Positions 1-10,040 of a stretch of DNA of 50,843 nt are shown one piece after another. The notes beneath the pieces were generated by a model. It saw only the letters and a program-made list of their open reading frames with translations. It was not told the DNA's origin and ran no database searches. A program made the translations under genes and the position numbers. The stretch lies in NCBI RefSeq assembly GCF_000747075.1, contig NZ_AVCH01000011.1, forward strand, positions 1 to 50,843. Direction: 5' to 3'. Every line of letters starts with the position of its first letter. Positions within the stretch are counted from its first letter, which is position 1. Source of the stretch: Arenimonas malthae CC-JY-1. GTDB taxonomy: Bacteria > Pseudomonadota > Gammaproteobacteria > Xanthomonadales > Xanthomonadaceae.

Positions 1-1
1 G

Positions 2-172
2 GCCACGTCGGGCGGGCCGCAGATGCGCTACCCGTCGGCGCGCCCGGCACCCGAGTCGCGCCCCCAGCCGGCGCCGCGCGCCATGCCGCGGCCGATGCCG
101 GCTCCGAAACCCGCGCCGGAGCCGCGAGTGAGAACTACGTCACAAAACGAAACATCCGGCGACGAACGCTAG
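2..172 (+). CDS. C-terminal tail of a proline/arginine-rich protein (5' end outside window)
   Basis: An open frame enters from the window edge and stops at TAG 170-172, giving about 56 residues. It is dominated by Pro, Ala, Arg and Met in a repeating pattern (for example RPMPAPKPAPEPR), then ends in a polar stretch finishing TSGDER. Such low-complexity basic Pro-rich tails are common at the C-termini of secreted or surface proteins of Xanthomonadales (for example the DUF6600/FecR-like family), but no folded domain is visible here, so the family is a guess. The competing frames in the same stretch are less protein-like or stop early. A 9-bp GC hairpin follows 22 bases after the stop. Confidence 0.4.
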   Translation, partial: ATSGGPQMRYPSARPAPESRPQPAPRAMPRPMPAPKPAPEPRVRTTSQNETSGDER

Positions 173-193
173 TTCCGAGGGCTTTTCCGGCAT

Positions 194-217
194 TGCGCCG
201 CCCGGGTCGGCGGCGCA
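194..217. other. GC-rich hairpin after the partial gene
   Basis: Perfect 9-bp inverted repeat (194-202 with 209-217, arms TGCGCCGCC/GGCGGCGCA) around a 6-nt loop. It lies just downstream of the stop codon at 170-172 and could help end transcription, but no T-tract follows on either strand. Between here and the small RNA terminator (218-390) I see no gene or clear signal. Confidence 0.3.
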
Positions 218-390
218 TCCTACGCCCACGAACTGACCCAACGCGTCGCTTTGTGACGCAAGCGAAGCCCCCGCATCGCCTGTTCGGCGCCCGGCACCAG
301 GTCCCCTGGATTCCCCCTGTTCCATGACCCGCCGGGCGCCGACTTTCTTCCCGGCGCGCCTTGAATCCCCAGGCTGCGCAAATCGCGGAC

Positions 391-431
391 AAAAAAAGGG
401 CCTGGAGCTCCCCCCCGGGAGCTCCAGGCCC
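391..431 (-). terminator. Intrinsic terminator, minus strand
   Basis: Perfect 15-bp stem (398-412 with 417-431) closing a 4-nt loop that reads GGGG on the minus strand, followed on that strand by seven T residues (391-397 are all A on the plus strand). On the plus strand nothing T-rich follows, so the signal is oriented for minus-strand transcription. No protein gene ends upstream of it on that strand, which implies a short non-coding transcript. Confidence 0.85.
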
Positions 432-508
432 TGGCATCCCCACCGCGCGCCTGACCAGCCCCTGTTCAGTCTGGTCGACGCCCCCCGGCGTTGGCCGCGG
501 TAGGTGCC
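391..508 (-). ncRNA. Candidate sigma-54-dependent structured small RNA (about 118 nt)
   Basis: Bounded by a -24/-12 promoter (518-535) and the intrinsic terminator (391-431), both on the minus strand, with no credible ORF inside. The predicted +1 is base 508. Bases 508-496 pair with 447-433 in a 13-bp closing stem (one G-U pair, one 2-nt bulge), so the fold begins at the first transcribed base. Inside lie two hairpins: 491-487 with 482-478 (loop GGGG), and 476-471 with 458-453 (12-nt loop ending GGGG). The terminator loop is also GGGG. Three G4-loop hairpins suggest an antisense regulator of C-rich mRNA sites. The opposite strand would show three CCCC loops, like the Xanthomonas small RNA sX13, but that strand lacks a T-tract and a promoter that I can see. 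Expression and targets are inference. Confidence 0.65.
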
Positions 509-517
509 ATGGGGATA

Positions 518-535
518 AAGCAGGAACCGTGCCAA
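518..535 (-). promoter_or_regulatory. Sigma-54 (-24/-12) promoter for the small RNA
   Basis: Minus strand reads TTGGCACGGTTCCTGCTT. Against the RpoN consensus TGGCACGrNNNTTGCW there is one mismatch (C for the first T of TTGC). The GG (533-532) and GC (521-520) dinucleotides have exactly the required spacing. The predicted start, 12 bases beyond the -12 C, is base 508, which is also the first base of the small RNA's closing stem. An RpoN-dependent enhancer-binding protein would be needed; no UAS is obvious. Confidence 0.7.
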
Positions 536-604
536 GCCCCCGACGCGGGTGCAGGTCCGCCCCCGGCGCGGGATAATCGCGCCCCATGCCCAGGACCCCT
601 TGCC

Positions 605-2482
<1,878 letters not shown>

Positions 2483-2500
2483 GGCGGCGCGGCCCGTTGC

Positions 2501-3085
2501 ATGCCCGTCCGCACCCACCCGCTGCACCGGCGCTGGCTGGCGCGCCGCCGTCGCCTGCGCCGCTGGCTGCGGCCGCTGCCACGCCGGGCCAACGTGGCCC
2601 GCTACCCGGTGGTGAAGTGGTTCGCCGACGCCGCGCGCAAGCGGCCTTACCTGTGGTCGTTCAAGCGCAAGCACGTGCTGGTGTCGCTTTACGCCGGCGC
2701 GGTGCTGGCGCTGATGCCGGTGTACGGCCTGCAGCTGCTGCTGGGCCTGGCCCTGGCGGTGTGGCTGCGTGGCAACCTCACGGTGATGACGGCGCTGCAG
2801 ATGGTCACCAACCCGCTCACGCTGGGGCCCATCTATTACGCCACGCATGCGTTGGGCGCCTGGCTGATCGGGCTCACCGGCTACGGCGAAGGCGCGGGCG
2901 CGCTCGGCACACACGTGAACGCGCTCGTCGTGGGCGGCGTGGTGGCGGGCCTGGGCTTCGCGCTGCTGCTGGACGTGGGCTGGCGCCTGCTGGCCTGGGA
3001 AGCGCGGCGTTTCCGCGCGCAGCTGGCGGCGCTGCACGCGCGCTTCGGTTACCGCCACGGTGACGCCGACGCCCCGGGCGATTAG
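2501..3085 (+). CDS. DUF2062 domain-containing inner-membrane protein
   Basis: A 194-residue protein with a very basic N-terminus (residues 1-35 rich in Arg) followed by the DUF2062 core: a motif FKRKHVLVSLYAGAVLALMP around residues 54-73 and QMVTNPLTLGPIYY around 100-113. Three or four hydrophobic segments are visible (about 61-92, 100-125, 140-165), so it should sit in the inner membrane with the basic end in the cytoplasm. The family's biochemical function is unknown. It follows mnmG by 18 bases and precedes the sialidase-like gene by 9 bases, so the three may share a transcript. No strong ribosome-binding site precedes the ATG. Confidence 0.85.
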   Translation: MPVRTHPLHRRWLARRRRLRRWLRPLPRRANVARYPVVKWFADAARKRPYLWSFKRKHVLVSLYAGAVLALMPVYGLQLLLGLALAVWLRGNLTVMTALQMVTNPLTLGPIYYATHALGAWLIGLTGYGEGAGALGTHVNALVVGGVVAGLGFALLLDVGWRLLAWEARRFRAQLAALHARFGYRHGDADAPGD

Positions 3086-3094
3086 ATTGGCGGC

Positions 3095-4306
3095 ATGAAG
3101 CCGCTGATCCTCGCCCTGCTTGCCCTCGCGCCCGCCGCGCCCGCCGCCACCGTTGCCGATTGGTCGATGCCGTCGCCACCGGGCTCGGCGCAGCCCAATC
3201 TTTCGCTCGCGCCCGACGGCGATTTGCTGCTGAGCTGGATCGAGCGGCGCGCCGGCGGCGGCCACCGCCTGGCCTTCGCGCGCCACGACGCCCGCACCGG
3301 CTGGTCGCCCGCGCGCACCATTGCCGAAGGCGGCGACTGGTTCGTGAACTGGGCCGACTTCCCCGCGCTGCAGGCCCTGCCCGACGGCAGCCTGTGGGCG
3401 CACACGCTGGTGAAGAACGCCGACGCCACCTACGCCTACGACGTGCGCCTGCAAAGCTCGCGCGACGGCGGCCAGACCTGGGCGGCCACCGCCCCGGTGC
3501 ACGACGACGGCACGCCCACCGAACACGGGTTCGCCACGCTGTGGGCACAGCCCGACGGCCGGCTGGGCATTGCCTGGCTCGACGGCCGCCACACCGGCGG
3601 CGGCGGGCACGCCAGCCATGCCGGCCACGGCGGCCCGGGCGGCGCCATGACCCTGCGCGCCGCCAGCTTCGACGCCGGCGGCAAACGCGCCGAGCTCGAG
3701 CTCGACGCCAGCACCTGCGACTGCTGCCAGACCGACAGCGTGGCCACCGACGAGGGCGTGCTGCTGGCCTACCGCGACCGCGCCCCGGGCGAGGTGCGCG
3801 ACATCGCCGTGGCGCGCTTCGACGGCCGCCAGTGGCATGCGCCCGTGATGGTGCACGCCGACCGTTGGGTGATGCCGGCTTGCCCGGTGAACGGCCCGGC
3901 CATCGCCGCGCTCGGCCGCCAGGCCTGGGTGGCCTGGTACACCGCCACCGGCGGCACGCCCGCCATCCGCCTGGCGCGCTCCGGCGACGCCGGCCGCACG
4001 TTCGCCGGCATGAAGGAGCTGGCCCGCGGCGAGGCCCAGCAGGGCCGGCTGGACCTGGCCGCCGACGCCCGCGGCGTCTGGGTGGCCTGGGTGGAGGAGC
4101 AGGGCGGCGCGCAGTCGCTGTGGCTGGCCCGGTTCGACGCCGGGCTGGGCACGGAACACTTCCGCCGCAAGGTCGCGGACATCGCCGGCCGCGGCCGCGC
4201 CACCGGCTTCCCCCGCCTGCGCCTGCGCGACGGCCAGGCCTGGCTGGCCTGGACCGAGGTAGTGGGCGGGGTACCACGGCTTCGTGGCGCCCGTGTTTCT
4301 GAATGA
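3095..4306 (+). CDS. Secreted sialidase-fold (BNR-repeat-like) protein
   Basis: A 403-residue protein starting with a signal peptide (MKPLILALLALAPAAPAA, residues 1-18). The rest is a chain of Asp-box-like beta repeats typical of six-bladed propellers: SRDGGQTWAA, RSGDAGRTFAG and related degenerate copies. A CDCCQTDS motif (Cys208, Cys210, Cys211) and a His/Gly-rich loop (TGGGGHASHAGHGG, about residues 167-181) stand out and could bind a metal or form disulphides; both are unusual for true sialidases. The arginine triad of sialidases is not evident, so I would call it an exo-alpha-sialidase-like fold of unknown substrate. It lies 9 bases after the DUF2062 gene. Confidence 0.75.
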   Translation: MKPLILALLALAPAAPAATVADWSMPSPPGSAQPNLSLAPDGDLLLSWIERRAGGGHRLAFARHDARTGWSPARTIAEGGDWFVNWADFPALQALPDGSLWAHTLVKNADATYAYDVRLQSSRDGGQTWAATAPVHDDGTPTEHGFATLWAQPDGRLGIAWLDGRHTGGGGHASHAGHGGPGGAMTLRAASFDAGGKRAELELDASTCDCCQTDSVATDEGVLLAYRDRAPGEVRDIAVARFDGRQWHAPVMVHADRWVMPACPVNGPAIAALGRQAWVAWYTATGGTPAIRLARSGDAGRTFAGMKELARGEAQQGRLDLAADARGVWVAWVEEQGGAQSLWLARFDAGLGTEHFRRKVADIAGRGRATGFPRLRLRDGQAWLAWTEVVGGVPRLRGARVSE

Positions 4307-4399
4307 CCCTACCCAGTGGTACGGATTTGCCCTTTGGATTAAGGTGGGGCGGCCTCGCCGGGGCGCACCCGGCCTTACATAAGTCCGAAGGAGTTGCAC

Positions 4400-6223
4400 A
4401 TGCCCCGTTTCAACCGTTTGGCTGGCGCGCTTGCCCTGGCGCTTGGCTGCGCCGGCGCGGCCCAGGCCCAGGAATTCAGCAACGTCGTCGTGTTCGGTGA
4501 CAGCCTCAGCGACTCGGGCAACATCGCCCAGGCGCAGGGCCTGCCGGCCGGCTTCAGCTTCACCACCAACCCGGATCCGGTCGCCGCCGAGATCATCGCC
4601 GCGGCCTTCGGCCTGCAGGCGCGCAACTCGCTGGCCGGCGGCACCAACTTCGCCTGGGGCGGCGCCTGCGTGAACGCGGCCGCGCCCTGCCTCAACCCGG
4701 TGCCGAACATCGGCACGCAGGTGACGCAGTACCTGTCGCTGACCGGCGGCGTGGCCGACCCGAACGCGCTCTACAGCATCTGGGGCGGCGCCAACGACAT
4801 CTTCGCCGCGCTCACGCTGAACCCGGCCAACGCCCAGGCGCTCACCGTGGCCGCGGCCACTGCCTACGTGCAGCAGATCGGCCGCCTGCAGGCCGCCGGC
4901 GCGAACTACATCATCGTCTATAACCTGCCGAACCTCGGCGCCACCCCGCAGTTCGGCTCCACCCCGAACGCCAGCGCGGTGTCGCAGATCACCGTGGTGT
5001 ACAACTCGGCGCTGGCCACCGGCCTGGGCCAGCTGGGCGACGGCATCATCCCGATCAACACCTTCGGCCTGATCGGCGAGATCACCGCCAACCCGGGCCG
5101 CTACGGCTTCACCAACATCACCGGCACCGCCTGCCAGCCGGCCAACTCGATCGCCTGCGGCCCGGCCGGCTCCGGCCTGCCGGCGACCTACGCGCCGGGC
5201 GCCAACGAGACCTTCCTGTTCGCCGACGGCGTGCACCCGACCGGCGCCGCGCACGCGATGCTGGCCAACGTGGTGCTCTCCACCATCGCCGCGCCGGTGC
5301 AGTTCTCGATGGCGGGCGAAGCCGGCGTGCAGATGAACGAGAACCACGTCCGCGCCATCAACGACGAGATGTTCTCCGACTTCCAGCTCGACCGCGAAGT
5401 GGGCAGCGTGCGCGGTTACGCCACCGTGCAGTACGGCGAGCAGGACTACGACGCCAGCGCCGCCGTGCCGGGCGCCAGCGCCGACGTGATGAGCCTGTCG
5501 CTGGGCGCGAACCACCGCTACAGCGAAAACGCCTACTGGGGCGTGGCCGTCACCCTGGGCAACCACGACAACGACACCGGCATCGGCGGCATCGACGGCC
5601 GCTCGGTGATCGGCTCGCTGCACGGCACCCTGCGCTTCGGCGGCGGTGGTTACGTGCACGGCGCCATCAGCGGCGGCAGCACCAGCCTCGACCTGACCCG
5701 CTACATCCAGCTCGGCCCGTACACGCGCGAGGAAGCGGGCTCCACCAACGCCAGCCTGCTCGGCGCCGAGCTCGGCATCGGCTGGCTGTTCGGTTCGGCC
5801 TCGGGCCTCCAGCACGGTCCGTTCGTGGCGGCCTCGTGGGTGCAGCAGGAAGTGGACGAGTACGCCGAGGAAAGCGGCAGCGCCACCTCGATGAACTTCG
5901 CCGGCTTCGACCGCGATTCCATGGTCACCCGCGCTGGTTACCAGGTGATGGGCAACTACGAGAGCGTGCGTCCGTTCCTGCGCGTGGCCTACAACGAGGA
6001 AGGCGAGGACAACCAGGTGTTCGTGAACGCCGGCTCGAACTCGATGCCGGGCCGCTTCACCATGCCGGGCTTCACCCCGTCGAAGGACTGGATCAGCGCC
6101 GACCTGGGCGTGAACTGGCAGGTGGGCGAGAACGTCACCGCGTTCGCCGCCTACAGCGGCCGCCTGAGCGACGACCAGCAGGAGCGCAACAGCGCCAGCC
6201 TGGGCCTGCGCGTCACGTTCTGA
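4400..6223 (+). CDS. GDSL/SGNH esterase autotransporter (EstA-like)
   Basis: A type V secreted lipase/esterase of 607 residues. It has a signal peptide (cleavage likely after AQA, residue 23), a passenger SGNH hydrolase, and a C-terminal beta-barrel (about residues 330-607) ending in the terminal Phe typical of outer-membrane proteins. The catalytic block I is VVFGDSLSDSGN with Ser35; a GxND block (GGANDIF) lies near residue 128; the Asp-His pair is DGVHP with Asp276 and His279. The protein should expose an esterase on the cell surface, as EstA does in Pseudomonas, where it affects rhamnolipid production and motility. ATG 4400 is preceded by GAAGGAG at 4387-4393; the frame is also open at TTG 4394 but lacks proper spacing. 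A strong terminator follows. Confidence 0.92.
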   Translation: MPRFNRLAGALALALGCAGAAQAQEFSNVVVFGDSLSDSGNIAQAQGLPAGFSFTTNPDPVAAEIIAAAFGLQARNSLAGGTNFAWGGACVNAAAPCLNPVPNIGTQVTQYLSLTGGVADPNALYSIWGGANDIFAALTLNPANAQALTVAAATAYVQQIGRLQAAGANYIIVYNLPNLGATPQFGSTPNASAVSQITVVYNSALATGLGQLGDGIIPINTFGLIGEITANPGRYGFTNITGTACQPANSIACGPAGSGLPATYAPGANETFLFADGVHPTGAAHAMLANVVLSTIAAPVQFSMAGEAGVQMNENHVRAINDEMFSDFQLDREVGSVRGYATVQYGEQDYDASAAVPGASADVMSLSLGANHRYSENAYWGVAVTLGNHDNDTGIGGIDGRSVIGSLHGTLRFGGGGYVHGAISGGSTSLDLTRYIQLGPYTREEAGSTNASLLGAELGIGWLFGSASGLQHGPFVAASWVQQEVDEYAEESGSATSMNFAGFDRDSMVTRAGYQVMGNYESVRPFLRVAYNEEGEDNQVFVNAGSNSMPGRFTMPGFTPSKDWISADLGVNWQVGENVTAFAAYSGRLSDDQQERNSASLGLRVTF

Positions 6224-6246
6224 CCGCGAGCCACCCGCAACATCCG

Positions 6247-6275
6247 AAAGGCCGCCTCCGGGCGGCCTTTCTTTT
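6247..6275. terminator. Bidirectional intrinsic terminator between the esterase and tamB
   Basis: Perfect 10-bp stem AAAGGCCGCC/GGCGGCCTTT (6247-6256 with 6261-6270) with loop TCCG, followed on the plus strand by CTTTTT. Sits between two convergent genes; the AAA/TTT ends let it serve the minus-strand tamB transcript as well, though less strongly. Confidence 0.85.
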
Positions 6276-9200
6276 TCAGCGTTCGGTGCGCCAGTTGAGG
6301 GAGGCGGCGTTTTCGTTGCCGGATTCGACGCTGACGTCGAAGCCGAGGGCGAGCAGGTACTTGAGCGTCACCACCTGGCCGCTGCCCACCAGCGAGACGC
6401 CGTAGCTGATGAACAGGCGCGGCGACAGGTACTTGCCCACGGTGAGCGCGGCGCCGCCGAGGTTGCGCGAATCGCTGATGCCGGCTTCGTCCAGGCCCAG
6501 GCGCGCGCCCACCTGCTGCGCCACCAGGTTGCCGCCCGCGCCCAGCGCCATGGCGGCGGCGTCGAGCTGCTGCGATTCGGCGCCGGTGGCGGTGCTCAGC
6601 GGCCGTCCGAACACCAGCCACGACAGCGCCTCGCTGGTGTCCATGGCCGGCCGCGAGGTGACCGTGGTTTCCGGCCGGCGCGCGGTGCCGCGCACCTGCA
6701 CGCCCACGGTGACCTCGTCGAAGGCGCGTTCGGCGCGGATGTCGAGCGTGGGGTTGTCCACGGCGGAATCGGCGTAACCCAGGCGCGCGCGACGGATGCT
6801 CAGCGCCTGGCCGTAGGCGCGGTAGTCGCCGGTGACGTCGAGCGTGCCCGAGGCGGTGGCGGCGCGGCCCGGGCGCTGGCGCATGGCTAGGGTGCCGCTC
6901 ATGCGGCCGTCGAGGCCGAAACCCTTCAGGCGCACGTCCTCGCCCAGCGCCACCGCGAAATCCAGGTCCAGCGGCAGCGCGCGGCCTTGCTCCGGGTCCA
7001 CCGGGTCGAGCACCACCACGTCCGGCGACACCGAGGCGCTGGAATCGAGCCGCTCCAGGTCCACGCGCGCTTCGGGCACCACCACGCGGCCGCGCACCTG
7101 CAGCTGGCCCTGTTCGTAGCGCAGCGCCAGCGTGGGGCTGGCGATGAGGTAGAGCTCGGGCGTGCTGGCGAAGGTCACCTGTTCGCCGCCCAGCACCAGC
7201 TGCAGCGGGGCTTCCGGGCTGGCGAAATTCAGGCTGCCGTCCAGGCGCAGCCGGCCTTCGCCCGAGCGCACGCTGCCCGACAGCCGGGCCACGCCGTAGG
7301 GCTGGCCGCTGAGTTCGAACTCGCCCTCGGCCAGCTTCAGGCCCAGGCCGGGCAGTTCGGCGGCGAAGGCGGCCAGGCGGGCTTCGCCGCTGAGCGCGGG
7401 CTCGGCGCGCGTGCCGGCCAGCGTGAGACGGCCCTGCAGGCGGCCGGTGGGCGCGGCCAGGTCCTGCGAGAGCAGTTCGAGGAAGGTGAGGTCGCGCACG
7501 TCGAGCTGCAGTTCGCCGTCGAGCGGGGCGGTGTCGGCGAGGCCGGTGTCCAAACGCGCGGAGACGCGGCCGTCGTCGGCGAGGCTTGCGGTGAGCTCCG
7601 CCTGCAGCGCGTCGCCGGCCAGGGTGAAGCCCAGACGCAGGGCTTCGTAGCGGAACACGTCGCGCTCGGATTCCGGATCCAGCCTCAGCACGCCGAGCGG
7701 CGAGGTCGCCTCGCCCTCGCCGCGCCAGGCGCCGTCGCGGCCGCGCTGCAGTTCGGCGCGCAGCGCCACCACGCCATCCAGCGACAGCGGCACGCCTTCG
7801 TCGGTGGGCAGCCAGGGCTGGGCCAGGGCAAGCGGCAAGTCATTGCCGTCGAGCGTGACGCGCTCGCCGGTGGCGGCGATGCAAAGCCGGCCCGCCGTGT
7901 CGCCGGCGCGCAGGCAGCTGCGATCGAGCTGCAGCACGCCGGTGCCCACGCGGAAGGCGGCGCGGTCCTCCAGCGTGAGTTCCGGCCCGACGCTGGGCTT
8001 GAACTGCAGCGCCGACAGCACGCCGGCCCACGTGGCGCCCTCGCGGCCGACGTCGCCCGCCAGCTGCAGTTGCCCGTGTTCGCCTCGGGCCTGCGCCTGG
8101 AGCGCCAGCTGGGCCTGGCTGCCGCGTGCGCGCAGCGACAGCGTGTCGGCGCGCACGCCGCCGGCGTCCACGCCCGTGCCTTCCACGCTGAAATCGCCGC
8201 CCTCGCCGCGCGCGGGCAGCTGGCCCGAGAGCGCGAGCGTCTCGGCGCGGTAACCGTCCCAAGCCAGCGCGCTGCCGCGAAGTTCGGCGGACACATCGGG
8301 CGCGGCCGCCGGGCCCTGCAGCGCGAAGCGGCCCTCCACCCGGCCTTCGCCGCCGGCCAGCACGTCGGCCAGCTGCAGCGGTTCGAGCTGTACCTGCAGG
8401 TCGTAGCGCTGGCCGAAGGCGCCGCGCGCCAGCACCGCGCTTTCGCCCAGGCGCAGCGCGGCTTCGCCCTGGCCCTGGCCGGCCTGCCAACTGGCGTTGG
8501 CGCGGCCGGCGACGGCGCGCTGGCGCAGTTCGCCGCGCAGGTCTTCGAGCGTGAAGGCGCCCTGCCAGCCGGCTTCGTCCTTGATGGCCTGCAGGTCGAG
8601 CGCACCGCTGAGGCGGCCGGGGTAGTCGGGCAGGAAATAGCCGGGGTCGAGTTTCTGCAATGCCACCTGCAGGCCCAGTTCGAAACGCGGCGACCAACGC
8701 ACGCGGCCGCTGCCCTCGAGCGCGCCGCCGGGCGTGCCGGCGCGCAGGGCGTCGAGGCGCAGGTGCTCGCGGTCGCCTTCGCCGGCCACGCGCAGGCGGG
8801 CTTCTTCGCCGTTGCGGGCGAGCACGGCCTCGCCTTCCAGCGTCCAGTCGTCGGCGACGCCGCGGGCCACCAGTTCGCCGCGTGCCTGCACCGGCAGCGC
8901 ACCCGGTTCGCCGGCGGCCGGTTCGAAGCGCAGGCCCTGGCTGCTGATGCGCAGGTCGAAGGAATTCGTGGCGTCGAGCTTGGCGTCGCCCACCACCCGC
9001 ACGCGGCCGCTCTCCAGCACCAGGTCGAGCGGGTCGACGCGCAACACGTCGCCGGACAGCGAGAGTTCGGAGGGTTCGATGGTGAGGTTCGTTTCGCCTT
9101 GGCCGCCTTCGCCCGACAGCGTGGCCGCGGGGCCCACGCCGTCCATCTGCAGCGCGAAGCGCAGCGGTTCGTCGGGCGCGGCGCCCAGCAGGGCCGGGGC

Positions 9201-10040
9201 GAGGCCGTCGGAGTTCGCCGTGATCTTCCAGCGCGGCGAGTCGCCCTTGCCGTTGGCCAGCGTGGCCTGCAGCAGCAGCGGTTGCGGCGCGTCGCCGCGC
9301 ACGTCCAGCGCCAGCGCGTCGAGCTTGCCCTGCAGGCTGAACTGAAGCGCGGCGGCCGGCGCTTCGTCGGTGGCGTCGCGGGCGAAAGTGCCGGTGAGCG
9401 CGCTGCGGAAGTCGCGGGCCGGGCGGTATTCGCCCTTGAGGCTGGCGCGGCCGAGGTCGCTGTCCACGCGCAGCTCGCCGAGCGCGAAACCTTCGTCCAC
9501 CAGGTGCAGGCCGCGGGCTTCGAGCGTGCGGATGTCCACGCGCCGAACCTCGCCCTGGAACACCTGCAGTCCGCGTATGTCCACGCGCGCGCTGCGGATG
9601 TCGAGCGGCAGGGGCAGGCGCGGCAGCACCTCGGGCCACTCGGGCAGTTCAAAGGGTTCGTCTGCCGACGCGGGCAGCGTCAGCACCGCGCCCTCCAGTT
9701 CCAGCGCGTCGAGCTGCAGGCGGCGGCCGAGCACCGGCAGCAGGTCGGGGTCGAGCATCAGGCGCTTCACGCGCAGCTCCACTTCGCCCTGCCGGTAAAC
9801 CGCGTCGTGCAGCACCAGCGGGCCGCGCACGCTGCCTTCGGCGCGTTCCCAGGTGAGCGCGCCGGGTGGAAGCAGGCCAGTCACCTGGCCAAGCAGCGTA
9901 TCGCGGCCACTGCCGGTGAGCAGCAGCCACGCCAGCACCGCGCCCAGCAGCGCGCCGCCCGCGAACGCCAGCCACAGCGCGCGCCGCGACCAGCGGTGCA
10001 GGCGCGAACGCGGCGGGCGGGCGGCGGCCGGCGCGCTCAC
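6276..10040 (-). CDS. tamB: Translocation and assembly module subunit TamB
   Basis: Inner-membrane-anchored protein of 1254 residues that spans the periplasm and works with TamA in outer-membrane protein assembly and phospholipid transport. An N-terminal membrane anchor (ALWLAFAGGALLGAVLAWLL, about residues 20-40) follows a basic stretch. The long body is repetitive amphipathic beta sequence of the AsmA/TamB type, and the DUF490 C-terminal domain ends with SYGVSLVGSGQVVTLKYLL and a terminal NWRTER. I chose GTG 10040, whose codon overlaps the tamA stop (GTGA), over the longer open frame to 10142, which would overlap the tamA barrel. The overlap implies translational coupling to tamA. Confidence 0.93.
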   Translation of the reverse strand: MSAPAAARPPRSRLHRWSRRALWLAFAGGALLGAVLAWLLLTGSGRDTLLGQVTGLLPPGALTWERAEGSVRGPLVLHDAVYRQGEVELRVKRLMLDPDLLPVLGRRLQLDALELEGAVLTLPASADEPFELPEWPEVLPRLPLPLDIRSARVDIRGLQVFQGEVRRVDIRTLEARGLHLVDEGFALGELRVDSDLGRASLKGEYRPARDFRSALTGTFARDATDEAPAAALQFSLQGKLDALALDVRGDAPQPLLLQATLANGKGDSPRWKITANSDGLAPALLGAAPDEPLRFALQMDGVGPAATLSGEGGQGETNLTIEPSELSLSGDVLRVDPLDLVLESGRVRVVGDAKLDATNSFDLRISSQGLRFEPAAGEPGALPVQARGELVARGVADDWTLEGEAVLARNGEEARLRVAGEGDREHLRLDALRAGTPGGALEGSGRVRWSPRFELGLQVALQKLDPGYFLPDYPGRLSGALDLQAIKDEAGWQGAFTLEDLRGELRQRAVAGRANASWQAGQGQGEAALRLGESAVLARGAFGQRYDLQVQLEPLQLADVLAGGEGRVEGRFALQGPAAAPDVSAELRGSALAWDGYRAETLALSGQLPARGEGGDFSVEGTGVDAGGVRADTLSLRARGSQAQLALQAQARGEHGQLQLAGDVGREGATWAGVLSALQFKPSVGPELTLEDRAAFRVGTGVLQLDRSCLRAGDTAGRLCIAATGERVTLDGNDLPLALAQPWLPTDEGVPLSLDGVVALRAELQRGRDGAWRGEGEATSPLGVLRLDPESERDVFRYEALRLGFTLAGDALQAELTASLADDGRVSARLDTGLADTAPLDGELQLDVRDLTFLELLSQDLAAPTGRLQGRLTLAGTRAEPALSGEARLAAFAAELPGLGLKLAEGEFELSGQPYGVARLSGSVRSGEGRLRLDGSLNFASPEAPLQLVLGGEQVTFASTPELYLIASPTLALRYEQGQLQVRGRVVVPEARVDLERLDSSASVSPDVVVLDPVDPEQGRALPLDLDFAVALGEDVRLKGFGLDGRMSGTLAMRQRPGRAATASGTLDVTGDYRAYGQALSIRRARLGYADSAVDNPTLDIRAERAFDEVTVGVQVRGTARRPETTVTSRPAMDTSEALSWLVFGRPLSTATGAESQQLDAAAMALGAGGNLVAQQVGARLGLDEAGISDSRNLGGAALTVGKYLSPRLFISYGVSLVGSGQVVTLKYLLALGFDVSVESGNENAASLNWRTER

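Noticed and set aside
391-431. Terminator of the partial gene at 2-172 read on the plus strand
   Set aside because: The run of seven A/T bases lies on the wrong side for plus-strand termination and 219 bases separate it from the stop codon.
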